Positions 26,481 to 36,547 of a DNA stretch of 64,000 bases are shown in pieces. The translations under genes were made by a program, and so were the position numbers. The stretch spans positions 183,567 to 247,566 of the forward strand of contig JASGJA010000004.1 in assembly GCA_049840935.1 (NCBI GenBank). Reading direction: 5' to 3'. Source of the stretch: Mesorhizobium_G sp049840935. GTDB lineage: Bacteria > Pseudomonadota > Alphaproteobacteria > Rhizobiales > Rhizobiaceae. Position 1 is the first letter of the stretch, and the number at the start of each line of letters is the position of its first letter. The notes under the pieces were generated by a model, which saw only the letters and a program-made list of their open reading frames with translations, was not told where the DNA came from and ran no database searches.

Positions 26481-27937
26481 CTAGAGACCAAGACCGCCTA
26501 GGCAGACATATTTGGTGTCGAGATAATCCTCGATACCCTGATGTCCGCCCTCCTTGCCAAGACCGGATTCTTCACGCCGCCGAACGGCGCTTCCGGTGTC
26601 GTGATGAGCCCTTCGTTCACGCCAACCATGCCGTATTTCAGTCCTTCCATGACGCGGAATGCGCGCCCCAGATCGCCCGTATAGAAATAACAGGCCAGCC
26701 CGAACTCGGTGTCGTTGGCGAGACGCACGACCTCTTCCTCCGTCTCAAACTTGAAGACGGGAGCCACCGGCCCGAAAATCTCTTCCTTCATGAACATCAT
26801 GTCAGGCTTGGCGTCTGCAATAACGGTCGGCTCGAAGAACGAGCCGCCGAGTGCATGGCGCTTGCCGCCTGTCAAAACGCGTCCGCCTTTTGCTTTCGCA
26901 TCGGCAACGAACTCTTCCGTCTTTGCCGCAGCTTTTTCATCGATCAGCGGTCCCTGCTGCACGCCATCCTCTAGACCCGAACCGACCTTCAACTTCTGCG
27001 CCGCAGCGGAAAGCCGCTCGACAAACTTGTCGTAGATGCCTGCCTGCGCAAAAAACCGGTTGGTGCAAACACAGGTCTGTCCGGAATTACGGAACTTCGC
27101 AGTGATCGCACCTTCAACAGCACGGTCGAGGTCTGCGTCGTCGAATACGATGAACGGCGCGTTGCCGCCCAATTCCATCGAGACTTTCTTCACTGTTCCG
27201 GCTGATTTCTGGATCAAAAGCTTTCCGACAGGCGTTGAGCCGGTGAACGTAATCTTTTTCACGAACGGATTCGTGCAAAGCTCATCGCCAATCGGACCAG
27301 CAGAACCGGTAACGATGTTGACCACACCCTTCGGAAAACCGACTTCCTCGGCCAGCGCACCCCATGCGAGCGCCGAATACGGCGTCTGGGTTGCGGGCTT
27401 CACCACGGCCGTACAGCCTGCCGCCAGCGCCGGACCGAGCTTGCGCGCAAGCATGGAGGACGGGAAGTTCCACGGCGTAATGGCCGCGACGACACCCATA
27501 GGCTCCTTCGTTACAAGGATACGGCGGTCCGCCCAAGGCGATGGCACCACGTCGCCATAGGTGCGACGGCCCTCCTCAGCAAACCACAGCACATAGGCGG
27601 CAGAACTTCCCACTTCGCCGCGCGCCTCAAACAGCGACTTACCCTGTTCGGTGGTCAGCAGTTCTGCCAGCGCTTCCTGATTGTCCATGATCGCATCATG
27701 CAGCTTGCGCAGCAGTTTGGAGCGCTCCAGCGCCGAAGTTTTGCGCCATGTCAGAAATGCCGTCTGCGCGGCTTCAATCGCGCGCCGCGTTTCGGCAGTG
27801 CCAACCGCGGGCACGGTTCCGATCTTCAAGCCGGTCGCAGGATTCGTCACGTCTATGGTTTGGCCGCTATCGGCCTGAACCCATTCGCCACCAATCAGGT
27901 TGGCTTCGCGCATAAACTGGCTGAACTTCTTGAGCAT
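26481..27937 (-). CDS. gabD: Succinate-semialdehyde dehydrogenase GabD (frame shift near the C-terminus)
   Basis: About 485 residues from the ATG at 27937 (MLKKFSQFMREANLIGGEWV). It oxidises succinate semialdehyde to succinate with NAD(P). Markers are AITPWNFPSSMLARK, FTGSTPVGKLL, catalytic Glu in MELGGNAPFIVFDDAD, catalytic Cys in NSGQTCVCTNRF, and GLITTPEAPFGGVK. Directly after GGVK the open frame reads nonsense to 26498, but inserting one base near 26571 restores ESGLGKEGGHQGIEDYLDTK followed by YVCLGG and a stop at 26481, the standard GabD ending. The single missing base is therefore almost certainly an error or a recent mutation. Confidence 0.92.
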
Positions 27938-28108
27938 CTCGATCACACCGCGCGCCACGCGCGCCCTTCTAAATCCCTTCGCCTGCAAGCCCAAAGCATT
28001 GCGGCATCTCACACACAGTCATGCTATTAACGCACAGGGGCATGACCATCAATCGTGAAGCAGCACAAACGAGCGCTGGCCCCATCATTGATGGAACTGG
28101 TGCAGTGC

Positions 28109-29057
28109 TCACCCAAACACCATCTGCGCCAGCGAAAGCCACACAGCCGTTGTCACCGCTGCGCAGGCTGTCGCGATTGTCATCTGGTTGGACGCAAGCG
28201 CTTGTCCGGTGCCGAACTGTGCTGCGATGAGATAAGAGTTGACGCCCGAAGGAAGCGCTGCGGCAGCAACGGCAACCTTTGCCGTGAGTGGCGGCAGTCC
28301 AATCAGCCAGCTCAACCCCAGCGCAACCGCAGGCATCAACAGCAGCTTTACGCCAGACAGCACGAGTGCGGGGCGTATGTTGCCGGACAGCCCGAACCGG
28401 CAAAGGCTCAAGCCCATCGCGAAAAGAGCAATCGGTCCGGCTGTGTCGGCAAGCGCGTCCACAATCCGAAACGGCAGCGCGGGCAATGGAATGCCGGTCG
28501 CGCGCCACACTTGTCCTGCAATAATGGCAACGATCAGCGGGTTGACTGCCATCTTCTTTATGAACGTGCGCACAATGCGCATCGGCTGCATGACTTCGCC
28601 CGCGCCCCCGAAAATCTCGAACAGAATGATTGAGGCCATAATCATGGTCGGCAGATGCACCGAAATCAGCAGCGACAGATATCTCAAAGCCAGGCTGCCC
28701 CAGCACGCCGAGAATGAAGGGTATGCCAAGCAGCACCAGATTTGAGAAGGCGGAAGAAACGCCACCCACGACGCCTGCCTGCGAATCCCTGCCAAAAACG
28801 CGCGTGGTAATCAGGTGCCCCGCAGTCCATGCCACGATCACCGCCGCAAAATACACAGCCCAGAATGACCACGGCGCAGCACCGTGAAAATCCGCGCCTA
28901 TCATCGTGCGAAACAGCAGCAGCGGCATCGCCACATTGACGGCGAACGCGGACACGCCCTCGCCAATCTCTGGCTTGAGATAGCCGGTCAGGCCAGACAG
29001 ATAGCCCAGCGCGACGAGGCTGAAGACAAACAGGATCGTTTCGACGAGAGGCGACAT
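28109..29057 (-). pseudogene. AEC-family permease, frame shift mid-gene
   Basis: The reconstructed product is about 315 residues with ten membrane segments of the auxin-efflux-carrier family. The first frame, from the ATG at 29057 (MSPLVETILFVFSLVALGYL), runs through AVNVAMPLLLFRTM and FSNLVLLGIPFILGVLGQ. The second frame (from about 28685 to 28109) continues with SLLISVHLPTMIMASIILFE, GPIALFAMGLSLCRFGL and LPSGVNSYLIAAQFG. These are the two inverted halves of one AEC protein, joined by a one-base correction near 28685. Substrates of bacterial AEC members are usually dicarboxylates such as malate; none can be assigned here. Confidence 0.82.
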
Positions 29058-29194
29058 ATATGCCTGATAGGCGCTGCACCCGCGCCGTGCAATGCAGTTC
29101 ACCGCAATGGGTGGCAATGCTTTTTGCATAGCCGGCGGAACTTGGTCTCCTCGCTGTCGTTTGTCTTGCGAACACAGGAGTAGGAGCAATTCCA

Positions 29195-29673
29195 ATGACC
29201 GACAAACGCGAAATCGAGCAAAAGTTCTGGAAGTCAATCCGATCCGACATGACGGCGATGATCGGCCTTGAGGGCGACGACGCCCGGCCAATGACCGCGC
29301 AGTTCGACGGCGATAAAAAGACCATCTACTTTCTTCACGGCAAAAGACACCGAATTGCCGCCCAAGCTGAAATCGCGCTCGCAAGGCGACACTCATCTAC
29401 GCCGCCAAAGGTCACGACGTTTTCGCGACCGTACGGGGAACGTTGCGTATCGACAACGACAAGGCAACCATCGACCGCCTGTGGAATCGCTTCGTCGCGG
29501 CATGGTTTGAAAAGGGCAAGGAAGACCCCAAGTTGACTTTGCTGCGCTTCGATCCCGGCGATGCTGAAATCTGGATTGATGCTTCCAGTCTTATGGCTGG
29601 TATCAAGATGTTTCTCGGCATCGATCCCAAGGAAGACTACAAGGACAAAGTTGCTACTGTGCAGCTCCGATAG
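29195..29673 (+). pseudogene. General stress protein, pyridoxamine-phosphate-oxidase-like barrel, frame broken twice
   Basis: The reconstructed length is about 158 residues. It opens MTDKREIEQKFWKSIRSDMT followed by AMIGLEGDDARPMTAQFDG; a one-base shift near 29335 (extra T) restores FFTAKDTELPPKL, and another near 29390 restores YAAKGHDVFATVRGTLRIDN. The remaining frame reads DRLWNRFVAAWFEKGKEDPK and ends at 29673. This matches the Rhizobiales group of flavin split-barrel 'general stress protein 26' homologues, probably a FMN- or F420-like-cofactor-binding cytosolic protein. An excellent terminator follows. The function is known only at family level. Confidence 0.77.
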
Positions 29674-29699
29674 GCGCGCCAAGAGCTTGGAAACCATAG

Positions 29700-29728
29700 G
29701 AGGGCGTTTTCCCACGCCCTCTTTTTTT
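29700..29728 (+). terminator. Intrinsic terminator after the split-barrel gene
   Basis: Stem GAGGGCG (29700-29706) and CGCCCTC (29715-29721) with an 8-base loop, followed by seven T residues (29722-29728). It separates the stress-protein gene from the acpXL operon. Confidence 0.85.
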
Positions 29729-29803
29729 CCAGATCAAAACCGATTAGACAGCCTGCCAACGAAAGACTCGGGCGCCCGCGCCTGAAGAAACAAGGATAGC
29801 GCT

Positions 29804-30088
29804 GTGGCTACGACATTCGAAAAAGTGGCGAAGATCATCGCCGACACATCCGAAATCGATATCGACAAGATCACGCCGGAATCGCACACGATTGACGATC
29901 TGGGCATCGACAGCCTCGATTTCCTGGACATCGTGTTCGCCATCGACAAGGAATTCGGCATCAAGGTTCCGCTGGAAAAGTGGACGCAGGATGTGAATGA
30001 CGGCAAAGCTTCGACCGAAGATTACTTCGTCATGAAAAACCTTTGCGCCAAAATCGACGGCCTCGTTGCCGCAAAGAACGCTGTGTAA
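29804..30088 (+). CDS. acpXL: Acyl carrier protein AcpXL
   Basis: 94 residues, GTG start with AAGGA about nine bases upstream. The phosphopantetheine attachment motif DLGIDSLDFLDIVFAID (Ser about 38) is present, and the protein is longer than AcpP with an extended C-terminal part (KVPLEKWTQDVNDGKASTED). This is the dedicated carrier for the 27-hydroxyoctacosanoate chain of lipid A in Rhizobiales and Brucella. It heads an operon with two ketosynthases, a dehydrogenase and the LpxXL acyltransferase; fabZXL, usually next, is absent from the 50-base gap. Confidence 0.96.
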   Translation: MATTFEKVAKIIADTSEIDIDKITPESHTIDDLGIDSLDFLDIVFAIDKEFGIKVPLEKWTQDVNDGKASTEDYFVMKNLCAKIDGLVAAKNAV

Positions 30089-30138
30089 TTGCGTCTGACG
30101 CTTGACGAGGAAGGCGCTGCCGCTCAAAACGGCCAGCC

Positions 30139-31326
30139 ATGAGCAATCGCGACGTACTTATAACCGGCATCGGTCTTGTTTCCTGTCTGGGCGAAGGCCC
30201 GGATGCGCATTGGCGCGCGCTAAATGATGAGGCCGCACCCCCTCGCATCGATTCGGAGCGCTTTGCGCCCTACACGATTCATCCGTTGCCGGAGATCGAC
30301 TGGAACCTCCAGATTCCGAAGCGTGGCGATCAGCGCCAGATGGAAACGTGGCAGCGGCTCGGTACCTATGTCGCCGGCTTGGCGCTGGATGACGCCGGCA
30401 TAAAGAATGACGAGGCGCTTTGCGCGTCGATGGATATGGTTGTCGCGGCAGGCGGTGGCGAGCGTGACGAAGCCGTCGACGCTGGCATTCTCGAAGCCTC
30501 GACCAATCGCAACGACCGCGAAGTCCTGCTCAACGAAAAGCTTTCGACCGACCTGCGCCCAACGCTTTTTCTCGCGCAGCTTTCCAACCTGCTCGCCGGA
30601 AACATCTCCATCGTCCACAAGGTGACAGGTTCGTCACGCACTTTCATGGGTGAAGAAGGAGCGGGCATAGCAGCAATCGAGACAGCAGCGGCGCGCATCC
30701 GTTCCGGCCAGTCGAACCACATTCTCGTCGGCGGCGCGTTCCAGTCTGAGCATTCGGACATGCTTCTAGGCTACGAACTCGGCGGCTTCCTGCATCGCGG
30801 CGAGTGGAAGCCTGTCTGGCAGCGCCAAGGTTCCGCGGGTGGCGGATTGGTGTCTGGGTCGGGTGGCGCGTTCCTCGTGCTCGAATCGCGCGCTCATGCC
30901 GAAGCTCGTGGCCGCAAGGCCTATGCTCGCATCGATTCCGTATTGTCCAACCGTATTCGCCGCCGCGACGGCGCGTTCGAGGCCGAGCTTGAGCAGATGG
31001 CGGAGAATATCCACCGCCCTGCTGGCGAAACACTGGTGATATCCGGCGCGTCCGGCGCGCATTCCGCGACCGGCGCAGAACTCGACCTTTACGAGCGCGC
31101 CCGCGCGCTTGCACCGCGTGCATTCGGCACGCGCACCGGCCACCTCAAGGAAGCGCAGTTTCCATTTGCGGTCGCGCTGGCAGCGCTCGCACTCCATAAC
31201 GGCGCTCCGTACCCGCCTTTTGACCCGGAAACGGAACGTACCGTCGCCGACGCACCCGAAACCGTACTCGCCACTACACTTGGCTATCATGTGTTCGAGG
31301 GCATGGCCCTTCTTGGCAAGGCATAG
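30139..31326 (+). CDS. fabF2XL: Beta-ketoacyl-ACP synthase of the AcpXL system
   Basis: 395 residues, ketosynthase fold. MSNRDVLITGIGLVSCLGEG and the C-terminal ISGASGAHSATGAELDLYER are thiolase-fold landmarks. The usual active-site Cys segment (TACASG type) is replaced by VHKVTGSSRTFMGEEGAGIA, so this subunit probably lacks its own condensing cysteine, as in the paired FabF2XL/chain-length-factor-like subunits. It would partner the following ketosynthase to elongate acyl-AcpXL to C28. It lies 50 bases after acpXL and seven bases before the next gene. Confidence 0.9.
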   Translation: MSNRDVLITGIGLVSCLGEGPDAHWRALNDEAAPPRIDSERFAPYTIHPLPEIDWNLQIPKRGDQRQMETWQRLGTYVAGLALDDAGIKNDEALCASMDMVVAAGGGERDEAVDAGILEASTNRNDREVLLNEKLSTDLRPTLFLAQLSNLLAGNISIVHKVTGSSRTFMGEEGAGIAAIETAAARIRSGQSNHILVGGAFQSEHSDMLLGYELGGFLHRGEWKPVWQRQGSAGGGLVSGSGGAFLVLESRAHAEARGRKAYARIDSVLSNRIRRRDGAFEAELEQMAENIHRPAGETLVISGASGAHSATGAELDLYERARALAPRAFGTRTGHLKEAQFPFAVALAALALHNGAPYPPFDPETERTVADAPETVLATTLGYHVFEGMALLGKA

Positions 31327-31333
31327 GTGAAGC

Positions 31334-32605
31334 ATGGCGAAAACGACAGATCACCTTGGCAGACCCCTCGTCGCAGTCACCGGCATCGGCGTTGTCACGT
31401 CGCTCGGCGTCGGCAAGGGCGACAATTGGGCCGCGCTCACTTCGGGCAAGTCGGGCATCCATCGCATTACCCGCTTTCCTATAGATCATCTGAACACGCA
31501 GATTTCCGGCATGGTGGATTTCCTGCCATCCAGCACGAAGGGTGCCAGCCCTCTGACCTTTGAACTAGCCGCCACGGCAGCCGAAGAGGCAATTGGCGAA
31601 TCCGGTTTCAGCATTGACGATTTTGGTGGCCCGCTATTTCTCGCCTCGCCGCCTGTCGAACTCGATTGGCGCGACCGCTTCGATCTCTACAAGGCTGGCA
31701 AGGGCGAAACTGCCGCGCAACGCATCGCGCAGGCAGCATCCGAACTCAAAACGCTCGACCTGTTCGAGTCCGCTCAGTTTGGCTCCATCGCAGACCGCCT
31801 GTCGGAAAAATTCGGCACGCGCGGCCTGCCCATTACGCTCTCGACCGCCTGCGCATCCGGCGCGACCGCGATCCAGTTGGGCGTGGAGGCCATCCGTCGT
31901 GGCGAATGCGACCGCGCGCTTGCCATCGGCGCTGACGGTTCCGCGACTGCGGAAGCATTGATCCGCTTTTCGCTGCTCTCGGCGCTTTCCACCAGCAATG
32001 ACGCGCCGGAAAAGGCGTCAAAACCCTTCTCCAAAGACCGCGACGGTTTTGTGCTCGCGGAAGGCTCCGCCGCCCTCGTTCTGGAATCGCTCGACAGCGC
32101 AATTGCGCGCGGCGCGACGATTATCGGCTTGATGACCGGCTGCGGCGAGCGCGCCGATGATTTCCACCGCACTCGTTCCAAGCCGGACGCCTCTCCGGCC
32201 ATCGCCGCCGTGCGCGCCGCGCTTGAAGATGCCGGGCTGGACGAATCCGGCATCGCCTATGTCAATGCGCACGGCACATCGACCCCTGAAAACGACAAGA
32301 TGGAGCACTTGTCTCTCTCAACGGTCTTTGGCGAGCGCATTCGCAACATTCCCGTTTCATCGAACAAATCCATGATCGGCCACACCTTGTCGGCTGCGGG
32401 CGCAATCGAAGCAGCGTTTTCGCTGCTCACCATGCGCCACGGCGTCATTCCGCCGACCATTAATTATGACCATCCAGACCCCGCCATCGACCTCGATGTT
32501 GTCCCGAATGTAAAGCGCGAGGCTGACGTCGCCACCGTGATTTCCAACTCCTTCGGCTTTGGCGGTCAGAATACGTGCCTTGTCATGGCACGGGAGCCTG
32601 CCTGA
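31334..32605 (+). CDS. fabF1XL: Beta-ketoacyl-ACP synthase II of the AcpXL system
   Basis: 423 residues. The full FabF catalytic set is visible: Cys in LSTACASGATAIQLGVEAIR (about 170), His in YVNAHGTSTPENDKM (about 315), Lys in SSNKSMIGHTLSAAGAIEA and the second His therein (about 350), and the NSFGFGGQNTCLV glycine-rich end. It condenses malonyl-ACP with growing acyl-AcpXL, making the very long chain for lipid A in the cytosol. Its stop overlaps the start of the following dehydrogenase gene by one base (TGATG). Confidence 0.95.
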   Translation: MAKTTDHLGRPLVAVTGIGVVTSLGVGKGDNWAALTSGKSGIHRITRFPIDHLNTQISGMVDFLPSSTKGASPLTFELAATAAEEAIGESGFSIDDFGGPLFLASPPVELDWRDRFDLYKAGKGETAAQRIAQAASELKTLDLFESAQFGSIADRLSEKFGTRGLPITLSTACASGATAIQLGVEAIRRGECDRALAIGADGSATAEALIRFSLLSALSTSNDAPEKASKPFSKDRDGFVLAEGSAALVLESLDSAIARGATIIGLMTGCGERADDFHRTRSKPDASPAIAAVRAALEDAGLDESGIAYVNAHGTSTPENDKMEHLSLSTVFGERIRNIPVSSNKSMIGHTLSAAGAIEAAFSLLTMRHGVIPPTINYDHPDPAIDLDVVPNVKREADVATVISNSFGFGGQNTCLVMAREPA

Positions 32606-33633
32606 TGCGCGCATTACAACTCATCGAAGATCGCCGCCTTGAGCAAGTCGATCTGCCGTCACCACCGCCGCCTGCGCATGGCGAGGTAACACTACGCATC
32701 AAGGCCGTCGCTCTGAACCACATTGATGTGTGGGGCTGGCGTGGCATGGCCTTTGCCAAGCGCAAGCTGCCCCTCACAATCGGCGCGGAAGCATCCGGCG
32801 AGGTCGATGCAATCGGCCCCGGCGTCTCCAACCTTTCGCCCGGCCAGCTTGTCTCGATCTACGGCGCGCGCACATGTGGCCTTTGCCGCCCCTGCCGCGA
32901 GGGTCGCGATAATCTCTGCGAACATGTTTCCGGCGTGCACGGCTTCCATCTCGACGGCTTCGCGCAGGAAAAGATCAACCTGCCCGCGCGTCTGCTTGTC
33001 CCTGCCCCTCCTGGCGTCGATGCTGTCGGCGCGGCGGTCGCCCCCGTCACCTTCGGCACTGTCGAGCACATGCTGTTCGACAACGCAAAGCTCGAACCCG
33101 GCGAGACAATTCTCGTTCATGCTGGCGGCTCCGGCATTGGTTCCGCCGCAATCCAGCTTGCAAAGCGCATGGGCTGCACCGTCATCACCACGGTCGGCTC
33201 GAACGACAAAATCGAGAAGGCCAAGGCGCTCGGCGCGGATCACGTCATTAATTACCGCGAAGACCGTTTCGAGGGCGTGGTACGCAAGATCACCAAGAAG
33301 CGCGGCGTGGATGTGGTGTTTGAGCATGTCGGCGCGGATACGTGGGCCGGTTCCATGCTTTCGCTCCGGCGCGGCGGTCGCCTCGTCACTTGCGGCTCCA
33401 CTTCCGGTGTTTCCACGCAAATGAACCTGATGCAATTGTTCCAGCAGCAGTTGAAGCTGCTCGGCTCCTTCGGGTGCCGCATGGAAAACATGGCCAATGC
33501 GATGCAGAAAATGGCAGCCGGTCAGGTGCATCCGGTGATCGATACGGAAGTCGACTTCAACGGCATCGATGCTGCGCTCAAGCGCATGGAAGGCCGCGAC
33601 GTTTTCGGCAAGATCATCCTGCACGTAGGTTGA
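32605..33633 (+). CDS. adh2XL: Zinc-type alcohol dehydrogenase of the VLCFA operon
   Basis: 342 residues from the ATG at 32605 (a longer frame from 32575 overlaps fabF1XL). An MDR-family oxidoreductase: catalytic GHE-like region TIGAEASGEVDAIGPGV, a structural zinc knuckle CGLCRPCREGRDNLC (about 92-106), the nucleotide-binding VHAGGSGIGSAAIQLAKRMG (about 170-190) and NYREDRFEGVV. In Rhizobium this gene is a fixed member of the acpXL operon and supplies a reductase/dehydrogenase step in very-long-chain acyl synthesis. It lies three bases upstream of lpxXL. Confidence 0.9.
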   Translation: MRALQLIEDRRLEQVDLPSPPPPAHGEVTLRIKAVALNHIDVWGWRGMAFAKRKLPLTIGAEASGEVDAIGPGVSNLSPGQLVSIYGARTCGLCRPCREGRDNLCEHVSGVHGFHLDGFAQEKINLPARLLVPAPPGVDAVGAAVAPVTFGTVEHMLFDNAKLEPGETILVHAGGSGIGSAAIQLAKRMGCTVITTVGSNDKIEKAKALGADHVINYREDRFEGVVRKITKKRGVDVVFEHVGADTWAGSMLSLRRGGRLVTCGSTSGVSTQMNLMQLFQQQLKLLGSFGCRMENMANAMQKMAAGQVHPVIDTEVDFNGIDAALKRMEGRDVFGKIILHVG

Positions 33634-33636
33634 TCC

Positions 33637-34587
33637 ATGCTTGCCCGCCGCATCGTCGCCAAGGCCCGGCAGGCGCTTCTCAACACCAAGGATTTCATAA
33701 TCGGCAAGACCGCGCTGGGCATCATCGCCCTTCTGCGCCTGTTCCCGGCTGACGGTGCAATCGCGTTCGCCGGTCGTTTTGCGCGCCGCTTTGGCCCGTT
33801 ATTCGGTCGGCACCGCGTTGCGCTCGACAATCTGCGGCAAGCCTATCCCGAAAAGTCCGAGGCGGAAATCGAGGCCATCGCGCTCGATATGTGGGAGAAT
33901 ATGGGTCGCCTCGCCGCTGAGTATATCTATCTCGACGACCTGTTTGACTTCGACAAGGCAACCGAGAGCGGCGACCGCATCGAAGTCGATGGCAAGGACG
34001 TGTTCCTGCGCATCGCGGGCGAAGATCGTCCGCACATCGTCTTTACGGGCCACATCGGCAATTTCGAGCTTCTGCCGGTCGCAGGCGCGGCCTTGGGCGT
34101 GAAAGTCACTGCCCTCTTCCGCCCCCCGAACAATCCTTACATCGCCGATTTCATCCACAATCGGCGCAATGCCTCGATGGGCGACCTGCTCGCATCCCGA
34201 CAGGGCGCCGCGTTCGCACTCTCCCGCATTCTTGAACGTGGCGGCAATATCGGCGTGCTGGTCGACCAGAAGTTCACAAACGGCGTGCGCAGCACCTTCT
34301 TTGGACGCGAATGCGAGACAAGTCCGCTTTTGCCGAAACTCGTGCGCCATTTTGAGTGCGACGTATATCCGGCGCGCTGCATCCGCCTGCCCGGCAATCG
34401 CTATCGTCTCATCATCGAAGACAGGCTGGACCTTCCGCGCAACGAAACCGGCACGGTGGACGTGCCCGCGACTGCGCAATTGCTCAACGATGTAGTGGAA
34501 CGGTGGGTACGCGAAAACCCCGGCCAATGGATGTGGTTTCACAAGCGCTGGAAGCTGTCCGAGAATCCCCGCCGCCGCACACGGTAG
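33637..34587 (+). CDS. lpxXL: Lipid A very-long-chain acyltransferase LpxXL
   Basis: 316 residues. An HtrB/LpxL-type acyltransferase that moves the C28 acyl chain from AcpXL to lipid A at the inner membrane. Motifs: N-terminal hydrophobic segment (about 28-50), catalytic HxxxxE in FTGHIGNFELLPVAGAAL (about 142-160), PNNPYIADFIHNRRNASMG, LVDQKFTNGVRSTFFGREC and PARCIRLPGNRYRLIIEDR. It is the last gene of the operon, with a C-terminal basic tail (NPRRRTR). Confidence 0.95.
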   Translation: MLARRIVAKARQALLNTKDFIIGKTALGIIALLRLFPADGAIAFAGRFARRFGPLFGRHRVALDNLRQAYPEKSEAEIEAIALDMWENMGRLAAEYIYLDDLFDFDKATESGDRIEVDGKDVFLRIAGEDRPHIVFTGHIGNFELLPVAGAALGVKVTALFRPPNNPYIADFIHNRRNASMGDLLASRQGAAFALSRILERGGNIGVLVDQKFTNGVRSTFFGRECETSPLLPKLVRHFECDVYPARCIRLPGNRYRLIIEDRLDLPRNETGTVDVPATAQLLNDVVERWVRENPGQWMWFHKRWKLSENPRRRTR

Positions 34588-34691
34588 ACTGTTCGTTCTC
34601 ACGAACGTGAACACAATTGCGCTATTACCACTTTTTAACAGGTTGAAATAATCGCGTTACCGATTAACTTGTCGGTAATGGAGATTAAACC

Positions 34692-34889
34692 ATGGCCAGC
34701 AGCACAATGAATCCGAGCCAGTCCGGTGGTTGTGTGCTTTGGACTCCCTGGGGTCCTCAGACCGCATCGGAAACCAAACCGCAATTCTCGTCTTTGCGAC
34801 GGACGTTGCGCAAGCTTTCAACGCCGAAGGCGCATAAAGCGGGGCGCGACGCGGCACTTGCAAAGCCTGAATGCGCCTACGAGCCGTAA
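34692..34889 (+). CDS. Possible small basic protein
   Basis: 65 codons beginning ATGGCCAGC with GGAG nine bases upstream. The product starts MASSTMNPSQSGGCVLWTPW and continues with a basic segment (SLRRTLRKLSTPKAHKAGRD). There is no recognisable domain. The last 13 bases overlap the end of the converging soeC gene. Good ribosome site and coding-like third positions argue for a gene, but size and lack of family argue against; treat as tentative. Confidence 0.4.
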   Translation: MASSTMNPSQSGGCVLWTPWGPQTASETKPQFSSLRRTLRKLSTPKAHKAGRDAALAKPECAYEP

Positions 34890-35808
34890 TAGTTCATCAC
34901 GGCATGCCGCGCTTCGGCAAAGAATAGCCAGCGTTCGACAAATAGCCCTGCAATATGGCCCGCGAAAGCTGCACCCGACAGCAGCGCCGCCATCATTGGC
35001 ATTGATCCCATCGCCGCTAACATTGCGCCCACCAGACAAAGCGCAGGCGCAGCTCCACCCAGCAACACCGCAATCGTGAAAAGCTTGTCCGCATGCTTGC
35101 GCGCAACCTTGAAGCCCATTTCCTTCGTCAGATAGTTCGCGGTCATGTGCGGCGGCTCAAAAAGCCGAACGCGCCCCATACTGCCCAATCCCGTTGCGCT
35201 TTCTGGTGTGGAAAGCGGCGTCAGCGTTTTCAACCTTTGCCGCCAGCGCAGTTTCAGCAGCCACGCGATTCCAAGCGCCGCACAAGCGACCACCGAAAGC
35301 AACGGTGCCACGCCATCACTCGCTACGAATGCGAAGAAGCTTGCCCCGACCAGCCCACCGCTGATTGCAAAAGCCAGATAAGAGGCCGGCGTCAGATTGG
35401 TGTGCCAAGCATCGATGGATTTCAGCGAGGCGTAAATCATCGAGGTGCAATAGACAGTCATCATCGCCATCACCGCGCCAAACACGCCTGCAACCGGCAC
35501 GGCCTCGCCCTTGAACACGCTCCATCCCGCCGCAATTGTTAGCGGCACAAAACTCGCCAGCGCCATCACGCCTTCTCGCGACAGCCAGCTGGAACGCCAT
35601 TGGCTCAGCGCACGCCATGCGCGTTGCGGATTACCCAAATGCAAGGTCGAAGACAGCAGCCCTACGCATATGAAACCGAGCGCCACCACATGCGCCACGC
35701 GTGTCGAAACCGCTGCTGCGTCCAGCACACCAAGTCCGAGTATCGCCGCCAGGCCATAGCCCAGACCGGAAAGCACCGTAAAAATATGATGGAATATGCG
35801 GGATGCAT
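34877..35808 (-). pseudogene. soeC: SoeC membrane anchor (DmsC/NrfD-like), frame shift near the start
   Basis: About 310 residues with eight membrane helices (for example VVALGFICVGLLSSTLHLGN, VPVAGVFGAVMAMMTVYC, LTPASYLAFAISGGLVGASF, LCLVGAMLAAMGSMPMMAAL). DmsC-type signature residues are SSTLHLGNPQRAWRAL and SWLSREGV. The natural start is the ATG at 35808, directly abutting the soeB stop: MHPAYSIIF then a one-base loss in a run of five A/T at 35790-35794 before TVLSGLGYGLAAILGLG. Without correction the anchor appears fused to soeB. It anchors SoeAB to the membrane and passes electrons to quinone. Confidence 0.88.
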
Positions 35809-36547
35809 TTAAATCCTGTCGAGCATGCCGTCGAGCCAAGCGAAAAAGCCGGTCGCGCCGTCTGTGCTTTCTGCAAGCAGAGAAGCCGAATCCTTCAGCG
35901 GTTTGCTGGCGCGCGGCGGAAGATATTTGTTCACCGGGCACGTGCCCTGCTCTGGCATCAGATCCATCCCACCACGTTCCGTCACCATTATCGAAACAGC
36001 AGAATTCCGGGTCTGCAAAGTCTCCGAAATGCCGCGCATTTGCGGGGCAAGTCCGCACGCAGGCAGGTACGCGGTCCACTTCCTCAAACGTCTCATTGTA
36101 TATGCGGTCGATGCAAAGCGTGCATTTCTTCATCACACCCGCCGCGAGGTCGAGTTCGCGCGCGCCATAAGGACACGCCCAGGCGCACAGCCCGCAGCCG
36201 ATGCATTTGTCCTCGTCCACCAGCACAATGCCGTCCGCCGAACGCTTGTATGAAGCACCGGTTGGACAAACGGTCACGCAAGGCGCACTCTCGCAATGCA
36301 GGCACGATTTCGGAAAATGCACGATGCGTGCCTGCTCCGCCTCGCCCACTTCAAAACTGTGGATGCGGTTCAGCCACGCGCCGGAAACATCCGCTCCATA
36401 CGGCTCTTGGTCCGAAAGCGCGGCACCATATCCGCCGGTGTTCCACTCCTTGCAGTTCACGACGCAGGCGTGACACCCGACACAAACGTCGAGATCGATC
36501 ACAAGACCAAGCCGTTTTGGCGTTTGTTGAGCTGGCAGGCTGGTCAT
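35809..36547 (-). pseudogene. soeB: SoeB iron-sulfur subunit (4x[4Fe-4S]), one frame shift
   Basis: About 245 residues from the ATG at 36547, which overlaps the soeA stop (ATGA). Four ferredoxin-type cysteine sets: CVGCHACVVNCKEWN, CLHCESAPCVTVCPTGA, CIGCGLCAWACPYGA, and CTLCIDR...CVRTCPANA. After GDFADPE the listed frame goes astray; removing one T near 36004 gives SAVSIMVTERGGMDLMPEQG followed by TCPVNKYLPP, the standard ending, with a stop at 35809. It relays electrons from the molybdenum subunit to the membrane anchor. Confidence 0.9.
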
